Source of the DNA: Bromus sterilis
Lineage: Eukaryota; Streptophyta; Magnoliopsida; Poales; Poaceae
Direction: 5' to 3'
Assembly: GCA_950022295.1 (NCBI GenBank)
Contig: OX465596.1
Span: 130,366,501 to 130,430,500, forward strand
DNA length: 64,000 bases
The notes below the pieces were generated by a model that made no database searches, was not told where the DNA came from, and saw nothing but the letters and a program-made list of their open reading frames with translations. The position numbers and the translations under genes are program-made. This document shows positions 28,576 to 40,389 of this stretch, piece after piece (position 1 is the stretch's first letter; every line of letters begins with the position of its first letter).

Positions 28576-31434
28576 CCCGACAGATGTGTAGAGTTCATAG
28601 TGGATCTTATGCCCGGAACCGCACCAATTTCCAGACGCCCATACAAAATGGCCCCACGTGAGTTAGCTGAGCTTAAAATCCAACTTGAAGCTTGGTTGGA
28701 AAATGGCTTCATCCACCCTAGCTCATCGCCATGGGGTTGCCCCGTTCTATTCATAGCGAAGAAAGATGGAACAGAAAGGATCTGCGTAGACTATCGCCCG
28801 CTAAATCTAACGACGATAAAGAACAAGTACCCACTTCCCAGGATCAATGATCTTTATGATCAACTTGCTGGAACCTCTGTCTTCTCCAAGAGGGATTTGA
28901 GATTAGGCTATCATCAAATCAAAATCCGAAACGAGGACATTCCGAAAATGGCTTTCACTACTCGTTATGGTCTTTACGAGTACACCGTCATGTCCTTCAG
29001 TTTAACCAATGCCCCCGCCACTTTCTCGCGCATGATGAATTCGATCTTCATGGAGTAACTAGATAAATTTGTTGTAGTTTATCTTGATGACATTCTCATC
29101 TACTGGAAGAACGAAGAAGAACATGCCGAACATCTTAGGTTGGTATTGATGAAACTTCGAGAGCATCGCCTGTATGCTAAATTCTCCAAGTGTGAATTTT
29201 GGCTACCAGAAGTGACCTACTTAGGCCACTTGATTTCTGCAAAAGGCATTGTTGTCAATCCCGAGAGAGTCCAGGCCGTCCTTGACTGGACTCCACCTAA
29301 ATCGGTTAAGAAAGTTAGGAGTTTTCTTGGCTTAGCAAGCTATTCCCGCCGCTTCGTCGAGAACTTTTCTAAAGTTGCAAAGCCTCTAACTGAACTTCTC
29401 AAGAAGAATAAGAAATTCAAATGGACTCCCAAGTGCGAGGAAAGCTTTCGAGAGCTGAAAAGAAGACTGACTTCTGCACCCGTACTTGCGCCTCCAGACA
29501 CTAAAAAGGATTTTGAGATATTTTGTGACGCCTCACGGCAAGGGTTAGGATGCATACTTATGCAAGATAGACATGTGGTAGCTTATGCTTCACGCTAGTT
29601 GCGTCCACATGAAGAGAACTATCCTACCCATGATCTTGAACTCGCTGCCGTAGTTCATGCCCTGACAGCTTGGCGACATTACCTCCTTGATAATCGTTGT
29701 GAGATCTATTCCGACCACCAAAGCCTCAAATACATATTCACCCAGCCAGATCTTAATCTCAAGCAAAGACGCTGGATTGAGTTGAAAAGATTATGACTTA
29801 GGAATTTCTTACACCCCAGGCAAAGCCAATGTCATGGATGATGCACTAAGTCGTAAGTCGTATTGTAACAACCTCATGTTACAACAGTGTCAACCACTTC
29901 TTCATGAGGAATTTCGAAATCTCAATCTCGATATTGTTCCTCGTGGATCTCTTTTCAACTTGGTGGAGAAACCAACCCTTGAGGATCAAATCATAGTTGC
30001 CCAAAGGCGTGTACGAGGTGTTCGCCGGATCAAGGAGAACATTGCTAGTGGAGTTGCTAAATGTTTCTCCACAGATAGTAAATGAACAGTATTCTTTGGA
30101 AATCGTTTGGTAGTACCTAAGAATAGGGATCTAAGGCAACTCATCCTCAAAGAAGCCAATGCCACACCCCTCTCGATTCATCCCGGTAGCACAAAAATGT
30201 ACCGAGATCTACGCAAGAGATTTTGGTGGACTAGGATGAAGAGAGACATTGCTCAATTTGTTGCTGAATGTGATGTTTGTCGTCGCATTAAGGAAGAACA
30301 TCAAAGACCTGCTGGTACACTTCAACCTTTGCCTATTCCCGAGTGGAAATGGGACAAAGTCAGTATAGATTTCATCACTGGCTTTCCAAAAACCCAGAAA
30401 GGAAATGATGCCATTTTCGTTGTCGTTGATAGACTTTCCAAAGTTGCTCACTTACTTCCAGTTCGCGAGTCTATAACTGCTAGCCAGTTAGCGTACTTGT
30501 ATGTCTCTAGAATTGTGTCTCTTCACGGAGTTCATTTGGAAATAAATTCCGATCGTGGTAGCCTTTTCACCTCTAGATTCTGGGGAATCTTCCAACATGC
30601 TATGGGAACTCATCTCTTCTTTAGTAAAGCTTTCCATCCCCAGTCTAGTGGTCAAGTCGAAAGGGTTAACCAAATTCTCGAAGACATGCTCAAAGCTTGT
30701 GTTATATCATTCGGAAAGAATTGGGAGAAGTCTCTTCCATCCGCCGAATTTTCTTATAACAATAGCTTCCAATCTAGTCTGAACATGGCTCCTTTTGAAC
30801 TCCTCTATAGACGAAGATGTCGAACACCCCTAAACTGGTCAGAAACCGGTGAAAATCAATTCTTTGGACCGGATATGATCATGGAAGCAGAAGAGCAAGT
30901 TCGCATTGTTTGTGATCAATTGAAAACAGCCCAGTCTCGTCAGAAAAGCTACTATGATCGTCATCATAGGCAAGAAAGCTACAATCTGGATGAGAAGGCT
31001 TACCTTCGGGTTACTCCTCTGAAGGGAACCCAACGCTTCGGTATCAAAGGCAAGTTGGACCCACGTTACACCGGACCTTTCCACATTCTTGCTAAACGTG
31101 GAGAAGTTGCCTACCAACTTGAACTACCCCCGCACCTTTCCCGAGTACATGATGTATTCCAAGTGTCACAACTCAGGCGTTGCTTCAAGGACCCCATCCG
31201 CGAAGTCGACCATGAAACGCTTGATCTCCAAGATGACCTTTCTTATCGAGAATATCCCGTTTGCATTTTTGATTCAGCAGAGCGTGTCACTCGTCATCAG
31301 AAGATTAAGTTTCTGAAAGTACAATGGTCACACCACTCTGAGAAAGAAGCCACATGGGAAAGAGAAGACCGTCTCAGTGCCGAGTACCCCTCCTTCCTCC
31401 CGCAGACTTCTGAATCTCGGGACGAGATTCTTTT
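28576..31434 (+). pseudogene. T1 pol: reverse transcriptase, RNase H, integrase and chromodomain (decayed)
   Basis: Homologous to T2 pol from DRCVEF onward. Order: reverse transcriptase (DLRLGYHQIKIR, YLDD near 29079-29090), RNase H (FCDASRQGLGCILMQ, IYSDHQSLKYIF), integrase (HPGSTKMY and C..C zinc part; catalytic residues in VSIDFITG, NSDRGSLFTS and GQVERVNQ) and a C-terminal chromodomain (EYPVCIFDS through WEREDRL), which puts it in the chromoviruses, Tekay/Del-like. Lesions seen: stop at 29056-29058 (where T2 has a Tyr codon), stop at 29596-29598 (T2 Lys), a 2-base deletion near 29783, and a stop at 30083-30085 (T2 Gly). The integrase-chromodomain part is open from 30107 on. Cannot make a complete polyprotein. 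Confidence 0.92.
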
Positions 31435-31447
31435 GAGTGGGGGCGAG
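31435..31447 (+). other. T1 polypurine tract
   Basis: gagtgggggcgag, directly before the 3' LTR start TGTCACAACCC at 31449. Confidence 0.85.
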
Positions 31448-31448
31448 T

Positions 31449-34400
31449 TGTCACAACCCTAGTTTAGGTATGTGCTAGGAGTAGCAAGTCACATTGCATT
31501 CATGTTAAAAATTTCAAAAATAAATTGAATTGGGAGAAGAAACCCCCCAGATGGATTTAATTCAAATGGCCAGAATAAAAGTTGCTCAAAAAATTCTTGT
31601 TTGACTTTTGAAAAGTCACATAAATGAGTATGATCACATATAAAGTGATGTGGTAGCATTCCCATGCTCATGGATTTTTCAAATATTCAAACATGAACTT
31701 GGATTTAAATTTAAACCCCTATTTGAATTAAAGTTCAAATTATTTGAATTTTAAAAGTGTCAAAATTTTATAAGTGGCTAGCTCTATGTAATGTGAGGCC
31801 ATATAAAAAATATGGGCATTTATAAAAATGTCTAGCTATTTAATTAGTTAAGACAAACAAATGTCAGAAAAATAAATAAAAGAAAAACAAAGAAGAAGGG
31901 GCTTACCTGTCGCCCAGGGCGAAGGCCCACTCCCTTCTGGCGGCCCAGCCCACCTGAGACGCCCCTGTTGTCTTCCTCCCCTCCCCCCGAAGCAACTCGG
32001 TGGAGGGAAGGGGAGCGCCGACTCCACCGCGACGGCCAGAGACCTTCTAGGCCTCTCCCCTCGCACCCAAGAGAGCCACGCAGCAGCCACACCCCCTCGC
32101 TCACCTTTCCCCCTCCTCTGGTCCTTCCTCTCTCTCCCCGGCGAGAAAATCGCGCGGCACCCGTAGCCTAGCCGGAACACGGCGGCGCTCTGACGCGGCG
32201 ACCAAGCTCCCCAAGATGCGCCGCCTTGTCCTTCGTCCTCCCCGACGTCGACTCCCTCGAGCTGCCGCACCAATTGAGCCCGAGCCGCATCGGAGGAGAC
32301 ACACACTTCAAGTTCTCGCCGCCGACCACCGAAGCTTCATCGAGAAATTACTCCGCCGCCTAGCCTTCTCCAACCTCGCCGTCGACGAGTTCGTGTTCAG
32401 GGTGAGCGCGCGGTATTTTCCGCCTCCCCTCTGTTTTTCCCGTGCCCCGTACCTCGATCCCGGCATGCACCGAACTCCGGCCGCCGCCATGGCCGACGCC
32501 CCCGTCGCCCGAGAGCTCGCCTTGAACCTCTGATGGCACCAGCAGATGCGCGGCTTCACGCAGAGCATCCCAGTGCTCCCCGCTCTCATCCCTGTGCCCT
32601 CTAGCCCAAGTCCGACGAGAGCTCCGGTGAACAGAGACGCCAGCGACGCCATTAACCCCCCAACCCGTGCTAATCCCCGCACTAATCCCCACCCTGGGCC
32701 ACTGACCAGTGGGCCCAGGACCCTGATCTAATTAGAATTAAATTAAACAGAGAGCTAATCTAACCCCTTCTCACTGACAGCCGGGACCCACACGTCAGCC
32801 TCCCCCCACGTCACACTGACGTCAGCCTGACGCAGTAACGGTTTAAATCGATTTAATTTAATCCAGAAAAGGCAGAAAATAGCCAAATCTTTAGAAATTC
32901 ATATTAAATTCATTTTAACTCCAAATTGGACAAATAATATGTCTAGAATTATCTAAAAAATACAAGGATTATGAGTATGCACTTTGTTTTCATGTTTGGC
33001 TATTTTAAAATGGGTGAACAGTGGCATATGTGCATATGGATCCTTTTCAAATTCAAATTTGGAGTGATTTTGCAAATGACTTTGCAACACACTTCTTTTA
33101 AATGGTTTCGTCCACACATCAGAGACTTTACCTCACCTTTACAACATCACTTCATGCTCAACCATTTCAAATGAACATTCATGGATTCAATTGCATTTGA
33201 AATTCATCGAGAAATCAAATGGAGTTTGAATTTGCAATTCAATTGCAATATACTCCTTTTAAATGGAATAACTCACACATCAGTGACACATACATCAAGT
33301 TTCAACCTTGAACTCATGTGTTTGAGCATTTTCTTATTATTTTTTCGATGTTTGTGTTGTTTGTCGAATAGAGGTGGAGCCGGAACCGGAGGCCACCCCC
33401 TTCGTTGAAGACACGATGTTTGAACCTCGTCAGCAAGGCAAGCAAACTACCATTGGTCATGTTGATAAAATCCCACTTCCCTCTCAGTCTCGCTTATGCA
33501 TTATTTAGGATGATTACCATGCTACGTTTCTATCGCATAGATGAACCCATATTCCTTTGCATGACCTATCATTTGTCACAGTAGTAAGCAAACCACAATC
33601 CTAGAAAATGTAGGAGTTGGTTGATATCTTGTGGCCCCTGCAACTGTTACTGCTTATTGCATGCTTAGAGTTACAATGAAGTTACTCTTTTGTGAGTCGG
33701 GATGGTAACAATCATGTTGATGATGGTGGAAATGTGTTGGTGAATCTACCCTAATACAAGGTGAACGATGAGAGGCTGTGTAGGAGTACACAGTGGGTTA
33801 TCTCGTTGAACACCGCCTTAAGCCCGAGTTCTTGTGTGGTGATCCAAGAAGAAGAGTGCAACCACACATTGGGCTCACTGACACCTCTCAACCTAGTACC
33901 TCACCCCGTTCGAACCCCAGAAGTCACAGTAGATCAGAGTTCTGGTAGGGCTGTGGCACGGTCTGCGAAGTGGATGAACGACTACTTAGACCGGCTTGGG
34001 ACCCTGCACACATCGTTTGAGGCTGTACTGGAACCTCGGCCGGACTTCCATACGGATCCCACTCAGATAGGCGACTCTCTGGACTAGAACGGAGCTGTGG
34101 GTGAAGTGTTGTGGTGGCATCCTCGCTGTCACCTCTTGAACGGTGACACGCAAAAGGCGGTAAGTGATGACACCTGTGTAGTAGTACACCCCAGCAGGGT
34201 TAACAAAACTATTCGAATAGACGCGTCCGCAGTTAAGGACTGCTTGGAAAGCTTAGCTTGATTATTAGAAAACTTCAATGGATACTTATATGCCAAGATA
34301 AGCGTGAGTGCTATGGCGTGCTTTCTCGTGGGAAGTCGAGGAAGGCACCATAGTGGTGTAACTGGTTGGAGATGTAGTGGACTCGTGTACGCTTCTTACC

Positions 34401-35300
34401 TCAAGTCTGGTGCTCGTAGTTCAGGACTAGCTATGTCAAAGCTGGAACTTCTGCTCATGAACCCCACCTCCCTTTACCTTGATACATGTTCATGAGTAGT
34501 ATAGTTCCTACGTAAGTCTTGCTGAGTACGACTTTGTACTCACGTTTGCTTATTCTATGTTTTAGATGAACCCACTGAACCCGAAGGTGGATTCTTCCTA
34601 GAGCTCGACGACTGAAGACCAAGCTAGTGTAGTCCCAGTCAGCAGACTGGTTCCCTCATGAAGGGCTTGTTTATAAATAAGGCTTCTCTAAGCCATTTGT
34701 TAAACTTGTCTGTACTCAGACCTACTTTGCTTCCGCATGCTTGTTGTAATGTTGGATTACGGTCTCGTGATCTCTGTGTGCACTCTGTAAGAGTTATCAA
34801 TAAAGTTGTAAGAGAATTGCAATGATACCTGCTGTTCATACTAGACATGTGTGCTGCGTGTATGATTATAACATGCATGTCTTAGTATGGGTTTTCGAGA
34901 CCTTAGTTGTGATCTGGCTGGCGGTCTTTTATACACCAAGTGGCCCTTAGATGTATGCATCTTGGGGCATCGCGATGCGATTGTTCGTGACTCTGTTACG
35001 TGCACACTTTGTTGTATGATCGAGCCCGCCCTAGACCCCTATTAAGTGATGGGGCTGGAGTAAGTATATGTAAGTGTTATAATACAATCGATAGTATGGT
35101 TGAGGCGACTTGTCTATGAATATGGGTGTTCACCACCCATATCATTTAGACTTGTGTGCGGACGATGAGGACCCATCTCAGTTGATCATCCGGCCTGGAT
35201 GGGATGCCCCTCACATTCGATGCTTTCTGAGAATGTTCTATGCTTGGCCTCGTCTTCTTAGACAAGTGGGACTTGCATACGCTAACCCCGGGTCCCTACA
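31449..35300 (+). repeat. T1 3' LTR, complete, 3852 bp
   Basis: Starts TGTCACAACCCTAG and ends gggtccctaca. Parts: AT-rich U3-like start (31449-31905), GC-rich gene-like block (about 31906-32720) with a donor-like TCAGGGTGAG at 32398, AT-rich middle, the PRQQGKQ-coding segment (about 33370-33500), the CAGCAGGGTT block (34190-34240), hairpin TGAGTAC/GTACTCA (34523-34542) followed by a pyrimidine tract and TTTTAG, and AATAAA at 34799-34804. ORFs in the GC-rich block are not credible genes. agact (35301-35305) would be the target duplication; no left partner. Confidence 0.93.
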
Positions 35301-36276
35301 AGACTACAATCAAATTCCTAGGTGGCTAATGGTCTATTTTAGAGTAAGATGAGAACCAAGAATTCGATGAGTAATCGCCTCCAACAAGTCTTGCTATCAG
35401 CTACTTACGCTAACATAATACCTATCCTATCCTTGTCCTCCTCTTCGCATCCCGACGAAGAAGAAGCAGTCAAGTCACACACACGTTGATCAAGTTATGT
35501 TAAGATTATCTCAGTTGTTGTTGTTGTCTATGAACAAGGAGTAGGTCTCAAGTCGTCCATAACCGTCGACACGGCTTCTCGAGAAGATTTAACCGTGCAG
35601 GGGTGTACCAACTGCCCATTACAAGGCTCCGCACGCACGCCCATCTTTCTAAGTTTCCACCCATCACAGGCAGCCATTTAATGATTTAGTCCCGAGAGAT
35701 CCGAAACGACAGGTCCCTCTAACTAACAACGCATAAATCCGGGTGGCCCCCGGGGAGTCGACACCCAACCCAAAAGCCGGCCGCGCTCTCAGATCGTACT
35801 CTCCCGTATGGTTAAGGTCGGGGTTAGCCTCACCTGAACTCAGGGGCTTCCCTAGCTCACCAGTGTGGACCAACAAAGGAACTCTGTCTCTTCTGGCCCG
35901 AGTTGTTTAAAGTTTGCTGGCCGCGGAACCAGACACAAACACGATTTCAAATGGTAAATCAGCTTGGGACACCACTAGAAATGTTTGAAGCTAGGTAGGT
36001 AAGAAAAGGGGACCCCATAGTATCCCACACGCGGTTAGGCATTCTCGTCAAGAGACACAATACCCGGAACTCGGGTCCTAGGTGACTCGAATGGAACAAA
36101 GCGTCGGGGCGGGATAGCCTAGACCTTCCATCCTTCGTCGAATATAGTCAACATTATAATAATCATATCATCCACAACAATATAATAATGTGATAGCCCA
36201 ATCCAAGGAGTGACAAGATAACAGTTGATATCATCCTAGCATGAATACTAAGCAGTGGTTGAGCAGCGAGCAAAAG
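35301..36276 (-). mobile_element. Family X LTR, reverse strand, piece right of T1
   Basis: Reverse complement of the solo LTR from about 38927 to 39850 plus a short part of 40148-40163 (atttgattgtagtct), with the bases between deleted. Ends at the insertion site of the solo LTR at 36276; the rest continues at 40390. Together with the solo LTR it makes an inverted repeat. Confidence 0.9.
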
Positions 36277-36743
36277 TGTAACAACCCAGTTTTCACAAAA
36301 ATTAAAATTTTTGTTTTCGGTGTGAATTGTTTGATTGTCTGATTTGTTTGCGGTGTTTGCATCCCCGATTTATCGATCGCCGATTATTTTTCCCCCTCTT
36401 ATCACGTACCAGAGGAAGACCGACCCTTGCCACCCTGACACTCGACCTCTGCGACACCGGGTTTCACCCGATCACCGTCGCGAAAACCGCACGAGACCAG
36501 CTGCAAACAACGGAACGAAAAACCCCGTTTAATAATTAAACGGGTTATTTTTATAGCGCTCCGGAAAGTGTTCTCGGAACGGTTCCAGCGCGAGGTGAAT
36601 GCCTCCTGCTCGACGCGCTGATCGCGCAGTTCGAAGTTTTACCCGAATCGGAGGTACCGTGGACCCCCGGCGGTCAGAAACGTGAGCACCGCGCGCGCGA
36701 GAGAAAAACCGGGGATATTTTTGCAAACTGCCAGCCACCTGGG

Positions 36744-36753
36744 CTATATAAAG
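36744..36753 (+). promoter_or_regulatory. TATA box of the family X solo LTR
   Basis: ctatataaag, followed about 25-30 bases later by a leader-like tttctagggtttccctagcc. The same box is present in the reverse-strand X copy at 42822-42831, so it is conserved between copies. Confidence 0.7.
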
Positions 36754-39567
36754 ACCACCACACTCCCACCCATTTCTAGGGTTTCCCTAGCCACAATTTG
36801 CAGCCACACCCCCAATTTTGCTCAGTTTTTTGCCCAATGAGTTCTGGACCGTCAGATCCGGAGATCCGACGGACCAGATCGCATCTAGCCACCCCACCTC
36901 CTCTCTCTTCCTCCTCCAACCAAGCCGCGCCCCAACCATGGAGCCGCCACCGGGCCCGAGGCCGCCGCCGGCCACTCCCCTCCGGCCATCCGGCCTCCTC
37001 CTCTCCCTCTCCTCCTTCCCTCTCCTCTCTTTCTCCCTCTCTCACCCGCTGCTCCCTTCTCCTCGCAGGAAGCCGCCGCCCGGCCGTCCATGGATCTCGG
37101 AGGCGCTGCGGGTAGGAGCTCGCCGGCCACCGGCCTCCCTCCGCCACCCAGCCAAGCCCAGCACGCCGCGCACCCCCTAGAGCAGCACCCCGCGCCCCTT
37201 CGCCGGCCCGCTCCTCGCCGGAGACCGACGGCGCCGCCGTCGTGGCTCCACGTGTGTGGGACGCCCGAACCGACCGCCTCCAACGCCCGCTCGCTGCCCC
37301 CCTGTGGGCCGGCCCAGTTGCCAGGCCGGTCGGCCAGATCCAGGCCCATGGCGCCCCCGGCCCACTGTCCCAGGCCGCCAGCCCAGTGGCCTCCCAGGAC
37401 ACTAGTGGGCTCAGCCATGGGTGAGATTTTTTTTTATTTTTCTGTGGATAGCCCCTGCGTTTTTTTCTAAGTCTGGGAACTTTTGCTGCTGTATGCCTGT
37501 TTGCGACGTATTTTCCCGTTGAACCGTAGCCCGGATGAACGTGCCCCCAAAACGTAAGTTGCTCAGTTTTGCGTGCTCTAGCATTCATATGTAGAAAGTT
37601 TTTCCATTTGAGGTCGTCTTGATCGTGTAATTGTGAGCTAAAGTGGGCATCAGGCCGTTAACTGCTAGTTTTTCCTGTTAAGTGCTGCTGTTAATGTTTT
37701 GTTGCAACTTTGCATGATGATTGTGACTCATCGATGAGGCCTATTGCATTGATTCTTTCTCCTATGTGTTAAGCATCATGTGTACTTAATTTCCATGCTT
37801 TAGCTTGTCATGTTTGACTGCTTTAGCTATATTAAATCTTGCTCCAAAGTGGTGATCCTGATGTTAATGTGCTGCTGTTGCTGAAACTGTTATTTTATTG
37901 CAACTTCGGTCGACGAGTGTGTCGCGACCGTTTATCGGAATTGAGTGATTCCAATTGCATATTTTTAAGCATCATGTCTACTTCATGCCCATGTATTGCT
38001 ATGTCATGTTGCTGCACTTTTACATATAGTTATACCCCTGTTTATACAACATAAAAATAATAGTTTCTGCCATGTTGTTTGCTTAATATCTTTTGATCCG
38101 TTATGTCTTTTTGCATGATTGTTTTTGCCATGCCTTACATGTCATGTCTACTTTAGTTCCATGTCATTTGTAAGCATGTTTTCATTGATTACCCTGTTTA
38201 TGCAATGCTCTAAAGTGTGCTTCCTGATGTTGGCAGTTTGTGCTCGTAACCTGTTTTGCTTGTATCTTTTTAACCGTAACTCCGTTTGGGGTGTTCTTTA
38301 TATGTAACTTGATTCGTTTTTCGTGTACTTTGTGTTTATGCTATTGTTTGGTGTTGTTAACCAACCTAAAATATGGTTTAGGACAGAACAGTACCAAATC
38401 TTTTAATTGCTATGTTGTGTGCTATACCATGCTTGGGTGCCTTGCCATGTTAACAACCTTGGTTGATCACCTGTAGCTAAACAACTTGAACCGATTCTAA
38501 ATGTGCGGTATCGTCGTGTGTGACGAGTACTCCACTTAAATTGTTAGTAACCGCTCTCGACGGTAGGTGCGATGTCTTGTGTTGCCTTCTTGTTGATGCT
38601 TGCTCGTGTTTGCTTCGTAGTAATAGATGCTTGCTCGTTGACTGCTTTCCAGTGTTTACCGTCTTGTGTGCTCCCGCGGGTACCTCTCGGAGACGATGCG
38701 AGCTTGCGATCAACTACACCTTCGGAACCCGACTTATCAACAGGCAAGGACTATACATTACTTATGATCCATTCTATTTCAACCAGCGGTTTGCATGCTA
38801 GTCTAGGTTAGGTTCGATGTTTGATCCTACCACATGTTTACAACCTCTTTCAAACCGATACAGCCATGTCCCCTCCCAGCAAACCTTGTACTGCTATGTT
38901 ACTATTGCTCGTTGCTCAGCCCCTGCTTAGTATGCATGCTTAGGATGCTACGATGTTACCCTGTTACTTCTGGTTTGGGGTATCACATTATTATTGTTAT
39001 TGATGATATGATTATTATAATGTTGACTATATTCGACGAAGGATGGAAGGTCTAGGCTATCCCGCCCCGATGCTTTGTTCCATTCGAGTCACCTAGGACC
39101 CAAGTTCCGGGTATTGGTTTTAAGACTGAGCGTGCCTAACCGCGTGTGGGATTTTATGGGGTCCCCTTTTCTTACCTACCTAGCTTCAAACATCTATAGA
39201 GGTGGCCCAAGTTGTTTTACAATTTGAAATCGCATGCATAACTGGTATGCAGCCAGTGGTTTTAAAACAACTCAGGCCAGCAGAGACATAGTTCCTTTGT
39301 TGGTCCACACTGGTGAGCTAGGGAAGTCCCCTGTTATATAGGTGAGGCTAACCCCGACCTTAGCCATACGGAAGAGTCCGATCCGAGAGCGTGGCCAGAT
39401 TTTGGGTTGGGTGTCGACTCCCCGGGGGCCACCCGGATTTGTTCGTTGTTAGTTAGAGGGACCTCTAGTTTCGGATCTCTTGGAACTAAATCATAAAATG
39501 GTTGCCTGTGATGGGTAGCAACTGAGAGAGATGGGCGTGCGTGCGAAGCCTTGTAATGGGTAGTTGG

Positions 39568-39620
39568 TACACCCCTGCAGGGTTAAATCTTTTCGAGAAG
39601 CCGTGTCCACGGTTATGGAC
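39568..39620 (+). promoter_or_regulatory. Conserved CTGCAGGG / CGTGTCC block (family X copy)
   Basis: cccctgcagggttaa, then a tcga-containing core and ccgtgtccacggttatggac. The same order is at 26758-26810, 34190-34240 and 54797-54848 (T), 24810-24860 and 35554-35604 (reverse copies), 63215-63265 (Y) and, weaker, 51644-51695 (Z, reverse). It contains two short palindromes: CCTGCAGG and CCGT-GTCC-ACGG. Confidence 0.65.
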
Positions 39621-39970
39621 GACTTGAGACCTACTCCTTGTTCATAGACAACAACAACTGAGATAATCTTAATATAACTTGATCAACGTGTGTGTGCCTT
39701 GATTGCTTCTTCTTCGTTGGGATGCGAAGAGGAGGACAAGGATAGGATAGGTGTTATGTTTTTGAAGTAGGTGGATAGCAGACTTGTTGGAGGCGATTCC
39801 TCATCGAATGCTTGGATTCTTACCTTACTCTCTAGATCGTTAGCCACTTCATAAATTCTAGTGCGGCAGCAACCTCGCCACCTACCCCATCCTTACCGTA
39901 AACTACTAGTTGTCCTAGAATGACGAGTGATGAAGTCCTTGCTGGGTCAGATGACCACTACAGTTGGATG

Positions 39971-39990
39971 ATGAGTACTTCTGTACTCAT
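39971..39990 (+). promoter_or_regulatory. Conserved LTR hairpin (family X copy)
   Basis: ATGAGTAC - ttct - GTACTCAT: the same stem as family T with one more pair and a different loop, upstream of cccacactcttttcag. Confidence 0.6.
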
Positions 39991-40389
39991 GATACTACCC
40001 CACACTCTTTTCAGGGTTCTTGATCGACAACAGGTATGGTGATCGACGTTTCGTGTGGAGACTCGACGACGACTAGTTAGGCGGATCCCGGCGGAGGGCC
40101 TGGACCCGTGTGGTTATGGGGACCGATGTTTTTCTCTTTGCCAGTAGGCATTTGATTGTAGTCTGTACTCAGACCTGTATCTTCCGCTGTTGTATTGTAT
40201 TTAAGGCAGTTGTATGCCGATTGTATGAGATGTTGTATCCTTGTATCTGTAATGCCGTGATATCATGTTGAAATCCGGGATATATGACTTCGTCATATGT
40301 CACGGTGGGGCCGATATGTGCTTCGTCATCGGGTTCGGACGGAAACGTCCGAATCTGAAATAGTACCGCATATCGGGCCTTACAAAAAG

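Larger units (their letters stand above)
36277..40384 (+). mobile_element. Solo LTR of family X, 4108 bp, with 5-bp target duplication AAAAG
   Basis: TGTAACAACCC start, ...TTACA end, flanked by aaaag at 36272-36276 and 40385-40389. No internal region follows, so it is the product of LTR-LTR recombination. Contents: AT-rich and mixed U3-like first 470 bases, TATA box ctatataaag at 36744-36753, a GC-rich gene-like block (about 36900-37420) with donor- and acceptor-like sites, a long T-rich middle, the CTGCAGGGTT block (39572-39620), a hairpin (39971-39990) followed by a pyrimidine-rich tract ending CAG, and the TCTGTACTCAGAC motif at 40161-40173. ORFs in the GC block are proline/serine-rich and not credible. 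Confidence 0.96.
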
